From positions 21,052 through 61,445 of the forward strand of contig CAJOHG010000021.1 of NCBI GenBank assembly GCA_905234395.1: 40,394 bases of DNA. The letters run 5' to 3'. Positions 24,427 through 34,891 of the stretch are shown here, in pieces. The notes under the pieces are model-generated. The model ran no database searches. It was not told where the DNA came from and saw only the letters and a list, made by a program, of their open reading frames with translations. Every line of letters begins with the position of its first letter. Within the stretch, counting starts at the first letter, position 1. The translations under genes were made by a program, and so were the position numbers. Origin of the DNA: an uncultured Selenomonadaceae bacterium. GTDB lineage: Bacteria > Bacillota > Negativicutes > Selenomonadales > Selenomonadaceae.

Positions 24427-25638
24427 TCACTTTTTCTTGATTTTGACGCAGGCGGCGAATTTCTCGTGATTCTCTTGGACGACCGGATTGGTTGAACTTT
24501 GCGCGGCGGCTTTCTGCATATTCAACCACGCGTCCTCGTATTTCTTCTGCTTGAAATAGGCGATGGCAATGTCGTTGTAAGCGTCGGCGTTAATCGTTTC
24601 AATCTTCAGCGCGGATTCAAAGTCGCTAATCGCTCCGTCGTAGTCCTTTGCCGCGAGTTTAAGGCGTCCGCGATTGTGCCAGGCGTCAACAAATTTTTCG
24701 TCAATCGCTAAAAGTTTGTCGTAAGTTTTAATCGCGTCGGCGGGCTTATCGGAATTTTCTTGAGCGAGTGCGAGATCGAAGAGAGCCTCTTTGAGTTCGG
24801 ATTCAACTTCAACGGCGGACGTGAAATCTTTCTCGGCGTCGGAAAAATTTTCGCGCTCCATGTTGACCAGTCCGCGATAAACGTAAGCTTGAGCTTTGTC
24901 GTCGGCGAGCATGACTTTCAAATTTGCGGCGTCAAGTGAGGCGTCGGAAGCGTCGGGCATCTGCGACTGCATCCACAAATTCAAAATGTCTTCGCCGTAA
25001 TGAATGCCGGGCATTGCCCACACGCCGTTAAGTTCCGTCCATTTGGTGAGCTTGCCAAAAATTTCCGGCTTGAATTTTTGTATCAGCTCATAACGCGGAT
25101 CGACAATTTCAACACGCGGCGGACGTTTCGACGTGTAAGAGAGCAAATGTTGAATGTGCGCACGAACGCCGAGTTGCGGAGTGTCGAAGTACGCGCCTTT
25201 GACACCGCCGCCGGTCGTGCCCAGTCCGCAGTAATTGTTTTGTTCGGGAACAACGTCGCCGCCGTAGCCCCAAGTGCCGGTTTCTTTAATCGCCTGACAA
25301 ATCGCAATGTCGGGACGAATGCCTTCGCGGTTGCCTTCGACGTAGTAAAGATGAACGAGCTGTTCGACTGTGCAGTTGAGTTTGGGATTTTTATTGCGCT
25401 TGTTGATGAAATTGACCATTTGCCCTTGAGTGGCGACTGCCTCGCCGAAAATCGGAACGTCATCATATTTTTCACGCAGGACAATCATCGGAGCACCGTG
25501 GCGTGGTGATTCGACGAGTTCAATTTTTTTGAGCTGACGTTTGTTGAATTTGATTTTAGTTTTCTTTGCAGCAGACACGCACGCCGTCAACGACAAAATC
25601 AGCGTCACGATTAGCGCAAGGCTTAAAAATTTTTTCAT
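24427..25638 (-). CDS. Glucosaminidase-domain lipoprotein with TPR repeats
   Basis: 403 residues; the ATG at 25636-25638 follows CAGGAGG. The signal peptide ends in the lipobox LTAC with Cys near residue 20. After a linker, a glucosaminidase-like (NAGPA/LytD-type) domain spans about residues 80-230: AICQAIKETGTWGYGGDVV, NNYCGLGTTGGG and YFDTPQLGVRAHIQHLLSY. Four TPR motifs follow to the C-terminus (AYVYRGLVNMERENFSDAE, DAWHNRGRLKLAAKDYDGA, DAYNDIAIAYFKQKKYEDA). It likely hydrolyses or binds peptidoglycan at the outer membrane or periplasm. A long hairpin lies just before its ribosome binding site. Confidence 0.88.
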   Translation of the reverse strand: MKKFLSLALIVTLILSLTACVSAAKKTKIKFNKRQLKKIELVESPRHGAPMIVLREKYDDVPIFGEAVATQGQMVNFINKRNKNPKLNCTVEQLVHLYYVEGNREGIRPDIAICQAIKETGTWGYGGDVVPEQNNYCGLGTTGGGVKGAYFDTPQLGVRAHIQHLLSYTSKRPPRVEIVDPRYELIQKFKPEIFGKLTKWTELNGVWAMPGIHYGEDILNLWMQSQMPDASDASLDAANLKVMLADDKAQAYVYRGLVNMERENFSDAEKDFTSAVEVESELKEALFDLALAQENSDKPADAIKTYDKLLAIDEKFVDAWHNRGRLKLAAKDYDGAISDFESALKIETINADAYNDIAIAYFKQKKYEDAWLNMQKAAAQSSTNPVVQENHEKFAACVKIKKK

Positions 25639-25656
25639 GTGGTTGACCTCCTGTTT

Positions 25657-25727
25657 TAGCTTTAAGCTTAGAGCTTTAAGCTTTAAGGGACAAATCCTCA
25701 AAGCTCAAAGCTTAAACCTCAAAGCTA
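25657..25727 (-). repeat. Long imperfect palindrome of AGCTTTAAG-type words
   Basis: Two 32-bp arms (TAGCTTTAAGCTTAGAGC.. and its near complement) flank a 7-nt loop. Each arm is built from reiterated AAGCTTTAAG/GAGCTTTGAG words. It lies between the trpS stop and the lipoprotein ribosome binding site and has no T tract, so it may be an mRNA-stabilising or translation-masking structure. Confidence 0.75.
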
Positions 25728-25732
25728 AATTA

Positions 25733-27809
<2,077 letters not shown>

Positions 27810-27810
27810 G

Positions 27811-29409
27811 TCAATATCTCGTCGGAGCTTCGGAGGCAGGCAAATGATTTTTGTCGTAAGTGATGCCCGCGCCGCCGTCGTATTGAATCAAAAGTTTCAC
27901 GTAAAGATTTTTCCAAGCGTTGAAGATTTTAACGGCGTTGTCGTTCAATGTTGCGGCGAATTTTTCTTTGGACAGCCCGCGAGAATTTTCGACAAGCTCA
28001 AGCGAATTTTTTTCGGACTGCCGAACAGCCGCTTCAATCGTGCCGCCAAGCGAATTCCACCAGCCGCGACTTAAAGCAATGATTTGATTCGACGCCCAAA
28101 ACATTTTTGAATCGTCGTAAGTGTCGCGGAGCGCGTGAGTGTAAGCGTCGGGCATTTTCGACACGGCAAACGGTATGTAAGGATTTTCAAGCGGCGTATT
28201 TATCGACAGCCAACAAATCGGCGCGGGCAACTTGTCATTAACCTGCGTGATGTGTGAATAACTCGTTTTCGCCGAGAGAATTCCGCGTTCAGTTTGTTTC
28301 TCGTTCACGTAATGATAAGGCGAACCGTAAAGCCCGGCAAATTGACTCGCGGTCTTGTCGAAGTCTGTGCCTTGATAATAATCGCGATACAAATTCATCA
28401 CGTCGGCGATTGTCAACTTTTTATCGGGACGCACGCTCAACGGATAATAATTTGAATCGTAAGCTTCAACCTTGGGCGACAACTTCATTGACGGAGCAAC
28501 GCTGTCAAGTCCGCGCCAAACTCGACGCATTGAATAATACGGATGATTGAATTCCGCGCCGCGAAGTGACTTCAGCCAATCCAAATTGCCGTGCTCATCG
28601 TAAGCCGCCCAACCGAGTTCTTCCAACATTTGCTCAAGTTTCGGATTGAAAATTTGATTCGGGTCGCCAACGCGTATCGCTCTTATTCGCAACTGATTCG
28701 CCGCAACGGCAAAATGTCCGTCGGGAATTTTTTCGGCAATCCAAACGCCTTTGCCGTTCGGAGTCGGTTGCATTTCAAAGAGCCAGCCTTCGTTCTTATC
28801 GGCGACAAAAAAAGATTCTGCCGTGCCGTAAAGTCCGTACTCGTCGATAAGTTCGCCCATGAGTTTAATCGCGTCCCGCGCAGTTTTGCAACGTTCAAGG
28901 GCAACGCGTCCGAGTTCAGACGAATAAAAAATTCCGCCGCCTTTAACGTAAGGAGCCTCGCGCAGATGTTCGGAAGTGTCGGTGCATTCGCCGAGCGTCA
29001 AGCCGTGTTCGTTCATTACAGTATATTCGCCGTCAATGTAAGCGTAAGTGTGTTCAACTTGCGGAATGTGTCCGATTGGTTTTGTCAACGGTTTGCCGGG
29101 ATAATTGTAAGCGTCGCTGCGTTCGGGCGCGACAAGGTGCGGGCTGTAGAAACAATTATATTCGGGCAACTCTCCGCTTGCGGCGGCAGTTGGATACACC
29201 GGACGAAGACTGCCCTTCTTGTGATTTTTCGCGGGAACGTAAACGACATTAGGATCTCCGCCAAAACCGTCGTTTGAATGCGCAACAAAAATACTTCCGT
29301 CCGCCGACGCGCCTTTAGTCACAAGCATTATCGTGCAAGCCTCGGCGTTGACGTTCATAAGAAACAGCACAGCCAATCCCGCGACGATGCCCGCAAAAAT
29401 TTTCATCAT
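27811..29409 (-). CDS. C69-family dipeptidase (Ntn hydrolase), secreted
   Basis: 532 residues (start ATG ATG at 29404-29409 behind GGAG). A signal peptide ends just before Cys in AEACTIMLVTKGASADGS; the Cys becomes the N-terminal nucleophile, as in PepD/C69 peptidases. The conserved core includes HSNDGFGGDPN, NEHGLTLGEC, ESFFVADKNEGWLFE and NQLRIR. It cleaves dipeptides, probably in the periplasm. It lies 18 bp after lpxI and 1 bp before the permease, at the distal end of the lipid A operon. Confidence 0.9.
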   Translation of the reverse strand: MMKIFAGIVAGLAVLFLMNVNAEACTIMLVTKGASADGSIFVAHSNDGFGGDPNVVYVPAKNHKKGSLRPVYPTAAASGELPEYNCFYSPHLVAPERSDAYNYPGKPLTKPIGHIPQVEHTYAYIDGEYTVMNEHGLTLGECTDTSEHLREAPYVKGGGIFYSSELGRVALERCKTARDAIKLMGELIDEYGLYGTAESFFVADKNEGWLFEMQPTPNGKGVWIAEKIPDGHFAVAANQLRIRAIRVGDPNQIFNPKLEQMLEELGWAAYDEHGNLDWLKSLRGAEFNHPYYSMRRVWRGLDSVAPSMKLSPKVEAYDSNYYPLSVRPDKKLTIADVMNLYRDYYQGTDFDKTASQFAGLYGSPYHYVNEKQTERGILSAKTSYSHITQVNDKLPAPICWLSINTPLENPYIPFAVSKMPDAYTHALRDTYDDSKMFWASNQIIALSRGWWNSLGGTIEAAVRQSEKNSLELVENSRGLSKEKFAATLNDNAVKIFNAWKNLYVKLLIQYDGGAGITYDKNHLPASEAPTRY

Positions 29410-29427
29410 GGCACAAATCTCCATAAG

Positions 29428-30231
29428 TCACATTGCGACGATTGAAATGCCGTTTGCGTCAGCGAGAGCGATCATTTGCGCACGTTCAACGAGCAGAGTT
29501 TTGCCGGCTTCAATCGCAAGAGCCGTTGCTCCGACTTTTGCCATTTGCTCAATCGTTCGATAGCCGACCGTTGGAATGTCGAATCGATTATCCTGTTGCG
29601 GCTTGGAAACTTTCGTGACGACTGCTCCGCCGTGAGCCAAATTGCCGCCGCGTTCAATGCAAGCGTCCGTGCCTTCGATAGCCTCAAGAGCCATCACAGC
29701 GCGATTTTTAACGACGACAGTTTGTCCGATGTCAAGGCGTCCGAGTTCTTTGGCAATGCGGAAACCGAATTCCATATCCTGCCGTTCAATGTCAGTCGGT
29801 TCGCGTTGAGTGATTGTTCCACGTCGCGGCATGAGTTTGCGAATCAAGGCGGTTTGGTCAAAAGTTTGAATTCCCGATTTCGCCAATTCGCGCACGAAAG
29901 CCATCATGATTGTATCGTCGCGTCTGTCGGGCAAACTCATGATAAGTTGAATCATGTGCACATCGGGCTGAACTGCTCCGTTGAAGAGCAATTCTTTCGT
30001 GACTTTGCCAATCATTGTGACCTTTTGAATTTGATTGACCTTGAGATAATTCAGAATCGCGTCGAGTTGTGCAACGCTGATGAATTGATGATCTTTCGAG
30101 AACTGCGCGATTTGCGGATCGCTGTCCGGCAACAGTCCGACCGAATAGACTTCGTAGCCGAGCTGTTGAGCGGCGCGAGCACACTCGACGGGCAGTTTAC
30201 CTGTTCCAGCCAATATTCCGAGCTTTTCCAT
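29428..30231 (-). CDS. lpxI: UDP-2,3-diacylglucosamine diphosphatase LpxI
   Basis: Hydrolyses UDP-2,3-diacylglucosamine to lipid X in lipid A synthesis; the LpxI type replaces LpxH in many bacteria. 267 residues, ATG behind CAGGAGG. The N-terminus MEKLGILAGTGKLPVECAR is the family's. Other motifs are DRRDDTIMMAFV and ACIERGGNLAHGGAVVTKV, with DIPTVGYRTIE near the end. It follows lpxA by ~50 bp in a conserved lipid A operon. Confidence 0.95.
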   Translation of the reverse strand: MEKLGILAGTGKLPVECARAAQQLGYEVYSVGLLPDSDPQIAQFSKDHQFISVAQLDAILNYLKVNQIQKVTMIGKVTKELLFNGAVQPDVHMIQLIMSLPDRRDDTIMMAFVRELAKSGIQTFDQTALIRKLMPRRGTITQREPTDIERQDMEFGFRIAKELGRLDIGQTVVVKNRAVMALEAIEGTDACIERGGNLAHGGAVVTKVSKPQQDNRFDIPTVGYRTIEQMAKVGATALAIEAGKTLLVERAQMIALADANGISIVAM

Positions 30232-30280
30232 TACATCAACCTCCTGTTCTGTTGTTAATGATTAGTGATTGGCAGTCAGT

Positions 30281-31108
30281 TTAGTTGCCTTCAAAGTCTC
30301 TGCGTTCACGGCAAATACCGCGTTCAGCATTGCGCAAGAATCGCAGGAAATGTTCGACCTCGTCGCAAGAATCAACTTCCTGTTCAATGACGGCGATAGC
30401 TTCCGGCAAACTCAATCCCGAACGATAAAGAATTTTGTACGCCTGTTTGATGAGTCGCCGACTTTCAAGCGGAATGCCTGCGCGGGAAATGCCGACGTTG
30501 TTCAAGCCGACAACCTTTGCCGGGTGACCGTCAACGAGAGTATAAGGCACGACATCTTGAACGAGTTTGCTCATGCCGCCGACCATTGCATTGCGACCGA
30601 TTTTCACGAATTGATGAACGCCCGCCATACCGCCGATAACAACGCGATCCTCAACTGTGGCGTGACCGGAACAGCTTGCCAAATTCGACATGATGACGCG
30701 GTTGCCGAGCGTGCAGTTGTGGGCAATGTGAACGTAAGCCATCAGCAGACAGTCGCTGCCGATACGAGTTTCGTTGCCTTCGCCCGTCGCACGATGAATC
30801 GTCGCACCTTCGCGAATTGTCGTTCTGTCGCCGATGACCGTCCAACTTTTCTCGCCCTTGAATTTCAAATCTTGCGGCTCTGCACCGACGGAGGCGAATT
30901 GAAAAACCCTGCAACCTTTGCCGAGCGTCGTCCATCTGTCAATGACCGCGTGCGGACCGATAATCGAGCCGTCGCCGATTTCCACGTAGTCGCCGATGAC
31001 GCAGTATGGTCCGATTGTAACGTCCTTGCCAATGTGCGCACTTTCCGAAATGACGGCGGTAGGATGAATGTTCGCGAGCATTTCGTCATTGCTTTCCATT
31101 TTCATCAT
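30281..31108 (-). CDS. lpxA: UDP-N-acetylglucosamine O-acyltransferase
   Basis: First committed acyl transfer of lipid A synthesis, cytoplasmic trimer. 275 residues; ATG ATG behind CAGGAG. The N-terminal left-handed beta-helix hexapeptides begin IHPTAVISESAHIGKDVTIG. The catalytic histidine lies in AYVHIAHNCTLGN. The C-terminal helical domain has RRLIKQAYKILYRSGLSL. It is located between fabZ and lpxI. Confidence 0.96.
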   Translation of the reverse strand: MMKMESNDEMLANIHPTAVISESAHIGKDVTIGPYCVIGDYVEIGDGSIIGPHAVIDRWTTLGKGCRVFQFASVGAEPQDLKFKGEKSWTVIGDRTTIREGATIHRATGEGNETRIGSDCLLMAYVHIAHNCTLGNRVIMSNLASCSGHATVEDRVVIGGMAGVHQFVKIGRNAMVGGMSKLVQDVVPYTLVDGHPAKVVGLNNVGISRAGIPLESRRLIKQAYKILYRSGLSLPEAIAVIEQEVDSCDEVEHFLRFLRNAERGICRERRDFEGN

Positions 31109-31208
31109 TTGATTTACTCCTGTTTATCAATGAAGAATTAGGAATTAGAAATGTGGAATGATGACGGTTTTAATTCCTCATCGCTCATTCCTCATTCCTA
31201 ATTGCAGT
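31109..31208 (-). repeat. Hairpin of GGAATTAG/GGAATGAG words between fabZ and lpxA
   Basis: Reiterated AATTAGGAAT and GAATGAGGAATGAG words form two arms that can pair (about 31133-31203). As with the palindrome before the lipoprotein gene, it lies just upstream of a ribosome binding site inside an operon. Confidence 0.6.
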
Positions 31209-31649
31209 TCAAAGTTCGTCTTTTTTCTTGAGCACGAAAGTAAAATCGGCAACGGCAACAAGTTTGTCGTCAACATAGCCGTCCGTGTGCAGCACGCCGA
31301 AAACTCCGCGCACCTTGACAATTTCCGCCTTGGTGATGAGCGTATCTCCGGGCACGACCATTTTTTTGAATTTAATGTTGTCCATTGCGCCGAAGAGTGC
31401 GATTTTTCCGCGATGTTCTTCGGGATAGAGCATTGCCACGCCGCCGACTTGCGCCATTGCCTCAAGCTGCAGAACGCCCGGCATTATCGGATGTCCGGGA
31501 AAATGTCCTGCGAATTGCGGTTCGTTCATGGTGATGTTTTTCAAGCCCGTTGCCGATTTGAACGGATCGAGCTCCAAAATTCTGTCGACCAAAAGCATTG
31601 GCGGACGGTGCGGCAAAATTTTCATGATGTCTTCGATTTCCAATACCAT
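31209..31649 (-). CDS. fabZ: 3-hydroxyacyl-ACP dehydratase
   Basis: Dehydrates beta-hydroxyacyl-ACP in fatty acid elongation and balances the 3-hydroxyacyl pool with LpxC/LpxA. 146 residues. Signature: LPHRPPMLLVDRI and HFPGHPIMPGVLQLEAMAQ, with the catalytic His and Glu. The ATG is preceded by AAAGGAG. It follows lpxC by 13 bp. Confidence 0.96.
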   Translation of the reverse strand: MVLEIEDIMKILPHRPPMLLVDRILELDPFKSATGLKNITMNEPQFAGHFPGHPIMPGVLQLEAMAQVGGVAMLYPEEHRGKIALFGAMDNIKFKKMVVPGDTLITKAEIVKVRGVFGVLHTDGYVDDKLVAVADFTFVLKKKDEL

Positions 31650-31662
31650 CTATATCGCTCCT

Positions 31663-32493
31663 TTAATCAAAGTCCGAAAAAATTTTCTTTGCAAGTTGAG
31701 TGTTGAGCGCGTGACCCGACGCCGCCGCCACGATATGACAATGCAAAATGCCCGCAAGCCGCATGTCGCCGATAACGTCCAAAATTTTGTGGCGCACGAG
31801 TTCATCGGGATAATTTAATTTGTTCAGCCAACCCGCGTCGTTGTAAACAATGACATTGTCAATCGTGCCGCCGAGTCCGAGTCCCATTGCGTGAAGTGCG
31901 TCAATTTCTTTCTCGTAAGCGATTGTCCGCGCAGGTGCAATTTCCCGTTCATAAGTCTGCGCGTCGATAACAAAGTCGCCGTATTGAATGCCGATCAGCG
32001 GGTGCGGATTGATTGAGACGAAACTCACGCGAAAACCGTCGTAGGGCAGTGCCATGATAAAACGTTTGCCTTCTTCGCCGTCGACGCGATAAATTTTTTC
32101 GACGCGAATAATTTTTCGTTCCGCCGACTGTTCGACAATGCCCGCCGATTGAATCATGCGGAAAAAGTCGATTGAATTGCCGTTGAGAACCGGCGGCTCC
32201 TCCGCGTCAATTTCAATCTCGCAGTTGTCGATTTGGCAGGCGTTAATCGCGCTGAGCAGGTGTTCAATCGTGAAAACTTTTGCGCCGTTTTCCTCAAGTG
32301 TCGTCGCCCGCAATGTTGCAGTGACGTTTGCGGCAGTCGCATGAATTTTCGATCGCGTCGGCAAATCCGTTCGCAAAAAAACTATTCCGCTGTCAACGTC
32401 GGCGGGTTTAAGTTCAAGCCGGACTTCCTTGCCCGAATGCAGTCCGACGCCGACGCATGAAACTTTACTCCTTAAAGTTCGTTGTCGTTGCAA
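31663..32493 (-). CDS. lpxC: UDP-3-O-acyl-N-acetylglucosamine deacetylase
   Basis: Zinc-dependent deacetylase, the committed step of lipid A synthesis. 276 residues. Zn ligands: His in FTIEHLLSA (about residue 78) and the HxxxD pair in RHKILDVIGD; the catalytic His lies in SGHALN near the C-terminus. The start MQRQRTLRSKVSCVGVGLHSG is typical. It heads the operon lpxC-fabZ-lpxA-lpxI, which identifies a diderm with LPS. Confidence 0.96.
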   Translation of the reverse strand: MQRQRTLRSKVSCVGVGLHSGKEVRLELKPADVDSGIVFLRTDLPTRSKIHATAANVTATLRATTLEENGAKVFTIEHLLSAINACQIDNCEIEIDAEEPPVLNGNSIDFFRMIQSAGIVEQSAERKIIRVEKIYRVDGEEGKRFIMALPYDGFRVSFVSINPHPLIGIQYGDFVIDAQTYEREIAPARTIAYEKEIDALHAMGLGLGGTIDNVIVYNDAGWLNKLNYPDELVRHKILDVIGDMRLAGILHCHIVAAASGHALNTQLAKKIFSDFD

Positions 32494-32527
32494 GACTTAG
32501 CCTCCCTTCGGAAAAAAATTCGCGCTT

Positions 32528-32536
32528 ATTATAGCA
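32528..32536 (-). promoter_or_regulatory. Extended -10 promoter for the lipid A operon
   Basis: TGCTATAAT on the minus strand, 35 bp before the lpxC start. The -35 region is poor. Confidence 0.55.
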
Positions 32537-32615
32537 TTAATGATTCTTAACGTCGACAAAAATTTTACATAAAGTTTTCAGCCGCTCAAAATTGTAAGCA
32601 AATTTTCTCGCCGCA

Positions 32616-32624
32616 TGTTATAAT
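32616..32624 (+). promoter_or_regulatory. Extended -10 promoter for lepA
   Basis: TGTTATAAT, 33 bp upstream of the lepA TTG start; the -35 region is weak. Confidence 0.55.
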
Positions 32625-32656
32625 CTGCGCGGGAAATTTTTTTTGGAGGGAACGGC

Positions 32657-34456
32657 TTGAACGACAAGATTAGAAATTTTTCAATCATTGCGCACATCGA
32701 CCACGGCAAATCGACGTTGGCAGACCGACTGATAGAAATGACCGGCACCGTTGAGAAGCGCGAGATGAACGAACAATTTTTGGACAACATGGAGCTTGAA
32801 CGCGAACGCGGCATCACGATTAAGGCGCAGACCGTCCGATTAAAGTACACTGCCCGCGACGGCGAAACTTATCAGCTCAATTTGATTGACACGCCCGGGC
32901 ACGTCGACTTCACCTACGAAGTTTCACGCAGTTTAGCGGCTTGCGAAGGTGCTTTGCTAGTCGTGGACGCAACTCAAGGCGTTGAGGCTCAAACTCTGTC
33001 GAACGTCTACCTTGCACTTGAACACGACCTGGAAATTGTGCCCGTCATCAACAAAATCGATTTGCCGAGCGCGGACGTTGAAAGAGTGCGTGCAGAAATC
33101 GAAGAGACGATTGGACTTGACGCGTCGGACGCTGTTCAATGTTCTGCCAAGACCGGTGAAGGCGTCGACGAAATTTTAGAGGCGATTGTCAAAAAAATTC
33201 CGCCGCCCGAAGGTGACGACGATAAACCGTTGCAAGCGTTGATATTCGATTCGTATTTCGACCCGTACAAAGGCGCGGTTGCTCACGTGCGAATTTTTGA
33301 CGGCACCGTTCACAAAGGCGACAAGTTGAAACTTTTGGCGACGGGTAAAGAATTTGACGCGACGGAGATCGGAATTTTCTCGCCGTCAATGACAGAGCTT
33401 GCCGAATTGAAATCGGGCGAAGTCGGTTACATTTGCGGCAGTTTGAAAGACGTTCGCGACGTTCGAGTCGGCGATACTGTCACCACGTCGAAAAATCCCG
33501 CTGAACCGCTTGAAGGCTATCGTGCGCCCGTGCCAATGGTTTTCTGCGGACTTTATCCGACTGACAGCGTTGACTACGACAATTTGAAAGACGCGTTGGA
33601 AAAATTGCAGCTCAATGACGCCGCGCTTGTTTATGAGCCCGAAACTTCCGCCGCGTTGGGATTCGGCTTTCGTTGCGGATTTTTAGGTTTGTTGCACATG
33701 GACGTTATTCAAGAACGTTTGGAGCGTGAATACAAGTTGCGACTCGTGACGACTGCTCCAAGTGTCGTTTACAAAGTTCACAAGACCAACGGCGAAGTCT
33801 TCACGATTGACAATCCCGCGAGCTTGCCGCCGACGACCGAAATTAAATTTATCGAAGAGCCGATGGTTAAAGCAACCGTTATCGTTCCGAGCGACTATAT
33901 CGGCGCGGTGATGGAACTTTGTCGCGACAAACGCGGCACTTACAAAAGCATGGACTATATCGACAAAACTCGCGTGATGATTGTTTACGAGATGCCGCTC
34001 AACGAAATTATCTACGACTTTTTCGACAAGCTCAAGTCAATGACGCGCGGTTATGCCAGTCTCGATTATGAACTTAGCGAATACAAGGAGAGCGACCTTG
34101 CAAAGCTTGACATACTTTTGAACGGCGACCTTATCGACGCGTTAAGCTCAATCGTTCACAGGACACGCGCCGCAAAAATCGGCAGGATTCTCGCGCTCAA
34201 ATTAAAGCGTATCATTCCCGAACAACTGTTTGACATTCCTGTTCAAGCGGCAATCGGCGGAAGGATTATCGCCCGTGAGACCGTCAAAGCTCGTCGCAAA
34301 GATGTTTTGGCGAAATGTTACGGCGGCGACGTGTCACGCAAGCGGAAACTTTTGGAAAAGCAGAAAGCCGGTAAAAAGCGTATGAAGGCTGTCGGCAGCG
34401 TCGAACTTCCGCAAGAAGCGTTTATGGCAGTTTTGACCGTCGGCGATGAGGAGTGA
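32657..34456 (+). CDS. lepA: Elongation factor 4 (LepA)
   Basis: Ribosome-dependent GTPase, associated with stalled or initiating ribosomes. 599 residues from the TTG at 32657 behind GGAGGG. GTPase motifs: [10 protein letters not shown] (G1), [11 protein letters not shown] (G2), DTPGHVDF (G3) and NKIDLPSAD (G4). EF-G-like domains follow, and the LepA-specific C-terminal domain contains [19 protein letters not shown]. The full family length is kept. It is followed by a thioesterase gene in the same direction. Confidence 0.97.
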   Translation: MNDKIRNFSIIAHIDHGKSTLADRLIEMTGTVEKREMNEQFLDNMELERERGITIKAQTVRLKYTARDGETYQLNLIDTPGHVDFTYEVSRSLAACEGALLVVDATQGVEAQTLSNVYLALEHDLEIVPVINKIDLPSADVERVRAEIEETIGLDASDAVQCSAKTGEGVDEILEAIVKKIPPPEGDDDKPLQALIFDSYFDPYKGAVAHVRIFDGTVHKGDKLKLLATGKEFDATEIGIFSPSMTELAELKSGEVGYICGSLKDVRDVRVGDTVTTSKNPAEPLEGYRAPVPMVFCGLYPTDSVDYDNLKDALEKLQLNDAALVYEPETSAALGFGFRCGFLGLLHMDVIQERLEREYKLRLVTTAPSVVYKVHKTNGEVFTIDNPASLPPTTEIKFIEEPMVKATVIVPSDYIGAVMELCRDKRGTYKSMDYIDKTRVMIVYEMPLNEIIYDFFDKLKSMTRGYASLDYELSEYKESDLAKLDILLNGDLIDALSSIVHRTRAAKIGRILALKLKRIIPEQLFDIPVQAAIGGRIIARETVKARRKDVLAKCYGGDVSRKRKLLEKQKAGKKRMKAVGSVELPQEAFMAVLTVGDEE

Positions 34457-34461
34457 ATTCA

Positions 34462-34863
34462 ATGACCGTAAAAACTTTGTACCGCGTGAAATTTTTTGAT
34501 ACCGACACGATGGGCGTTGTGCACCATTCAAATTACATTCGCTGGTTTGAGACGGGACGCGTTGAATTTTTGCGGCAACTTGACATCACGTTGACGGAGC
34601 TGATGAACGACGGAATTCTTTTTCCTATTGTTGAAGTCGGCGCGAAATTTCATGCGCCCGCGAAATTTGATGACGAGTTGGAGATTGTGACGACTGCCGA
34701 AGCTTTGACGCGTGCGAAGATGAAATTTAGTTATGTGATACGACGTTGCGGCGAAGAGAAAATTTTAGTCGAGGGCACGTCAATGAACGTCTTCACATTC
34801 GGCGGGAAAATCTGTCGTCTGCCCGAAAAATTTTTCTCGCGCCTGGAACGCGGGCTTGATTGA
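34462..34863 (+). CDS. Acyl-CoA thioesterase (YbgC/4HBT family)
   Basis: 133 residues from the ATG at 34462, with GGAG upstream (5 bp after lepA). The hot-dog-fold motif FDTDTMGVVHHSNYIRWFETGRVEFLR is split by family convention into the catalytic Asp and the conserved HHxxY segment. Such enzymes hydrolyse short or medium acyl-CoA or acyl-ACP. The substrate cannot be told from sequence. Confidence 0.9.
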   Translation: MTVKTLYRVKFFDTDTMGVVHHSNYIRWFETGRVEFLRQLDITLTELMNDGILFPIVEVGAKFHAPAKFDDELEIVTTAEALTRAKMKFSYVIRRCGEEKILVEGTSMNVFTFGGKICRLPEKFFSRLERGLD

Positions 34864-34891
34864 CGGTTTACGATTAAAGGAGGCAATGATT

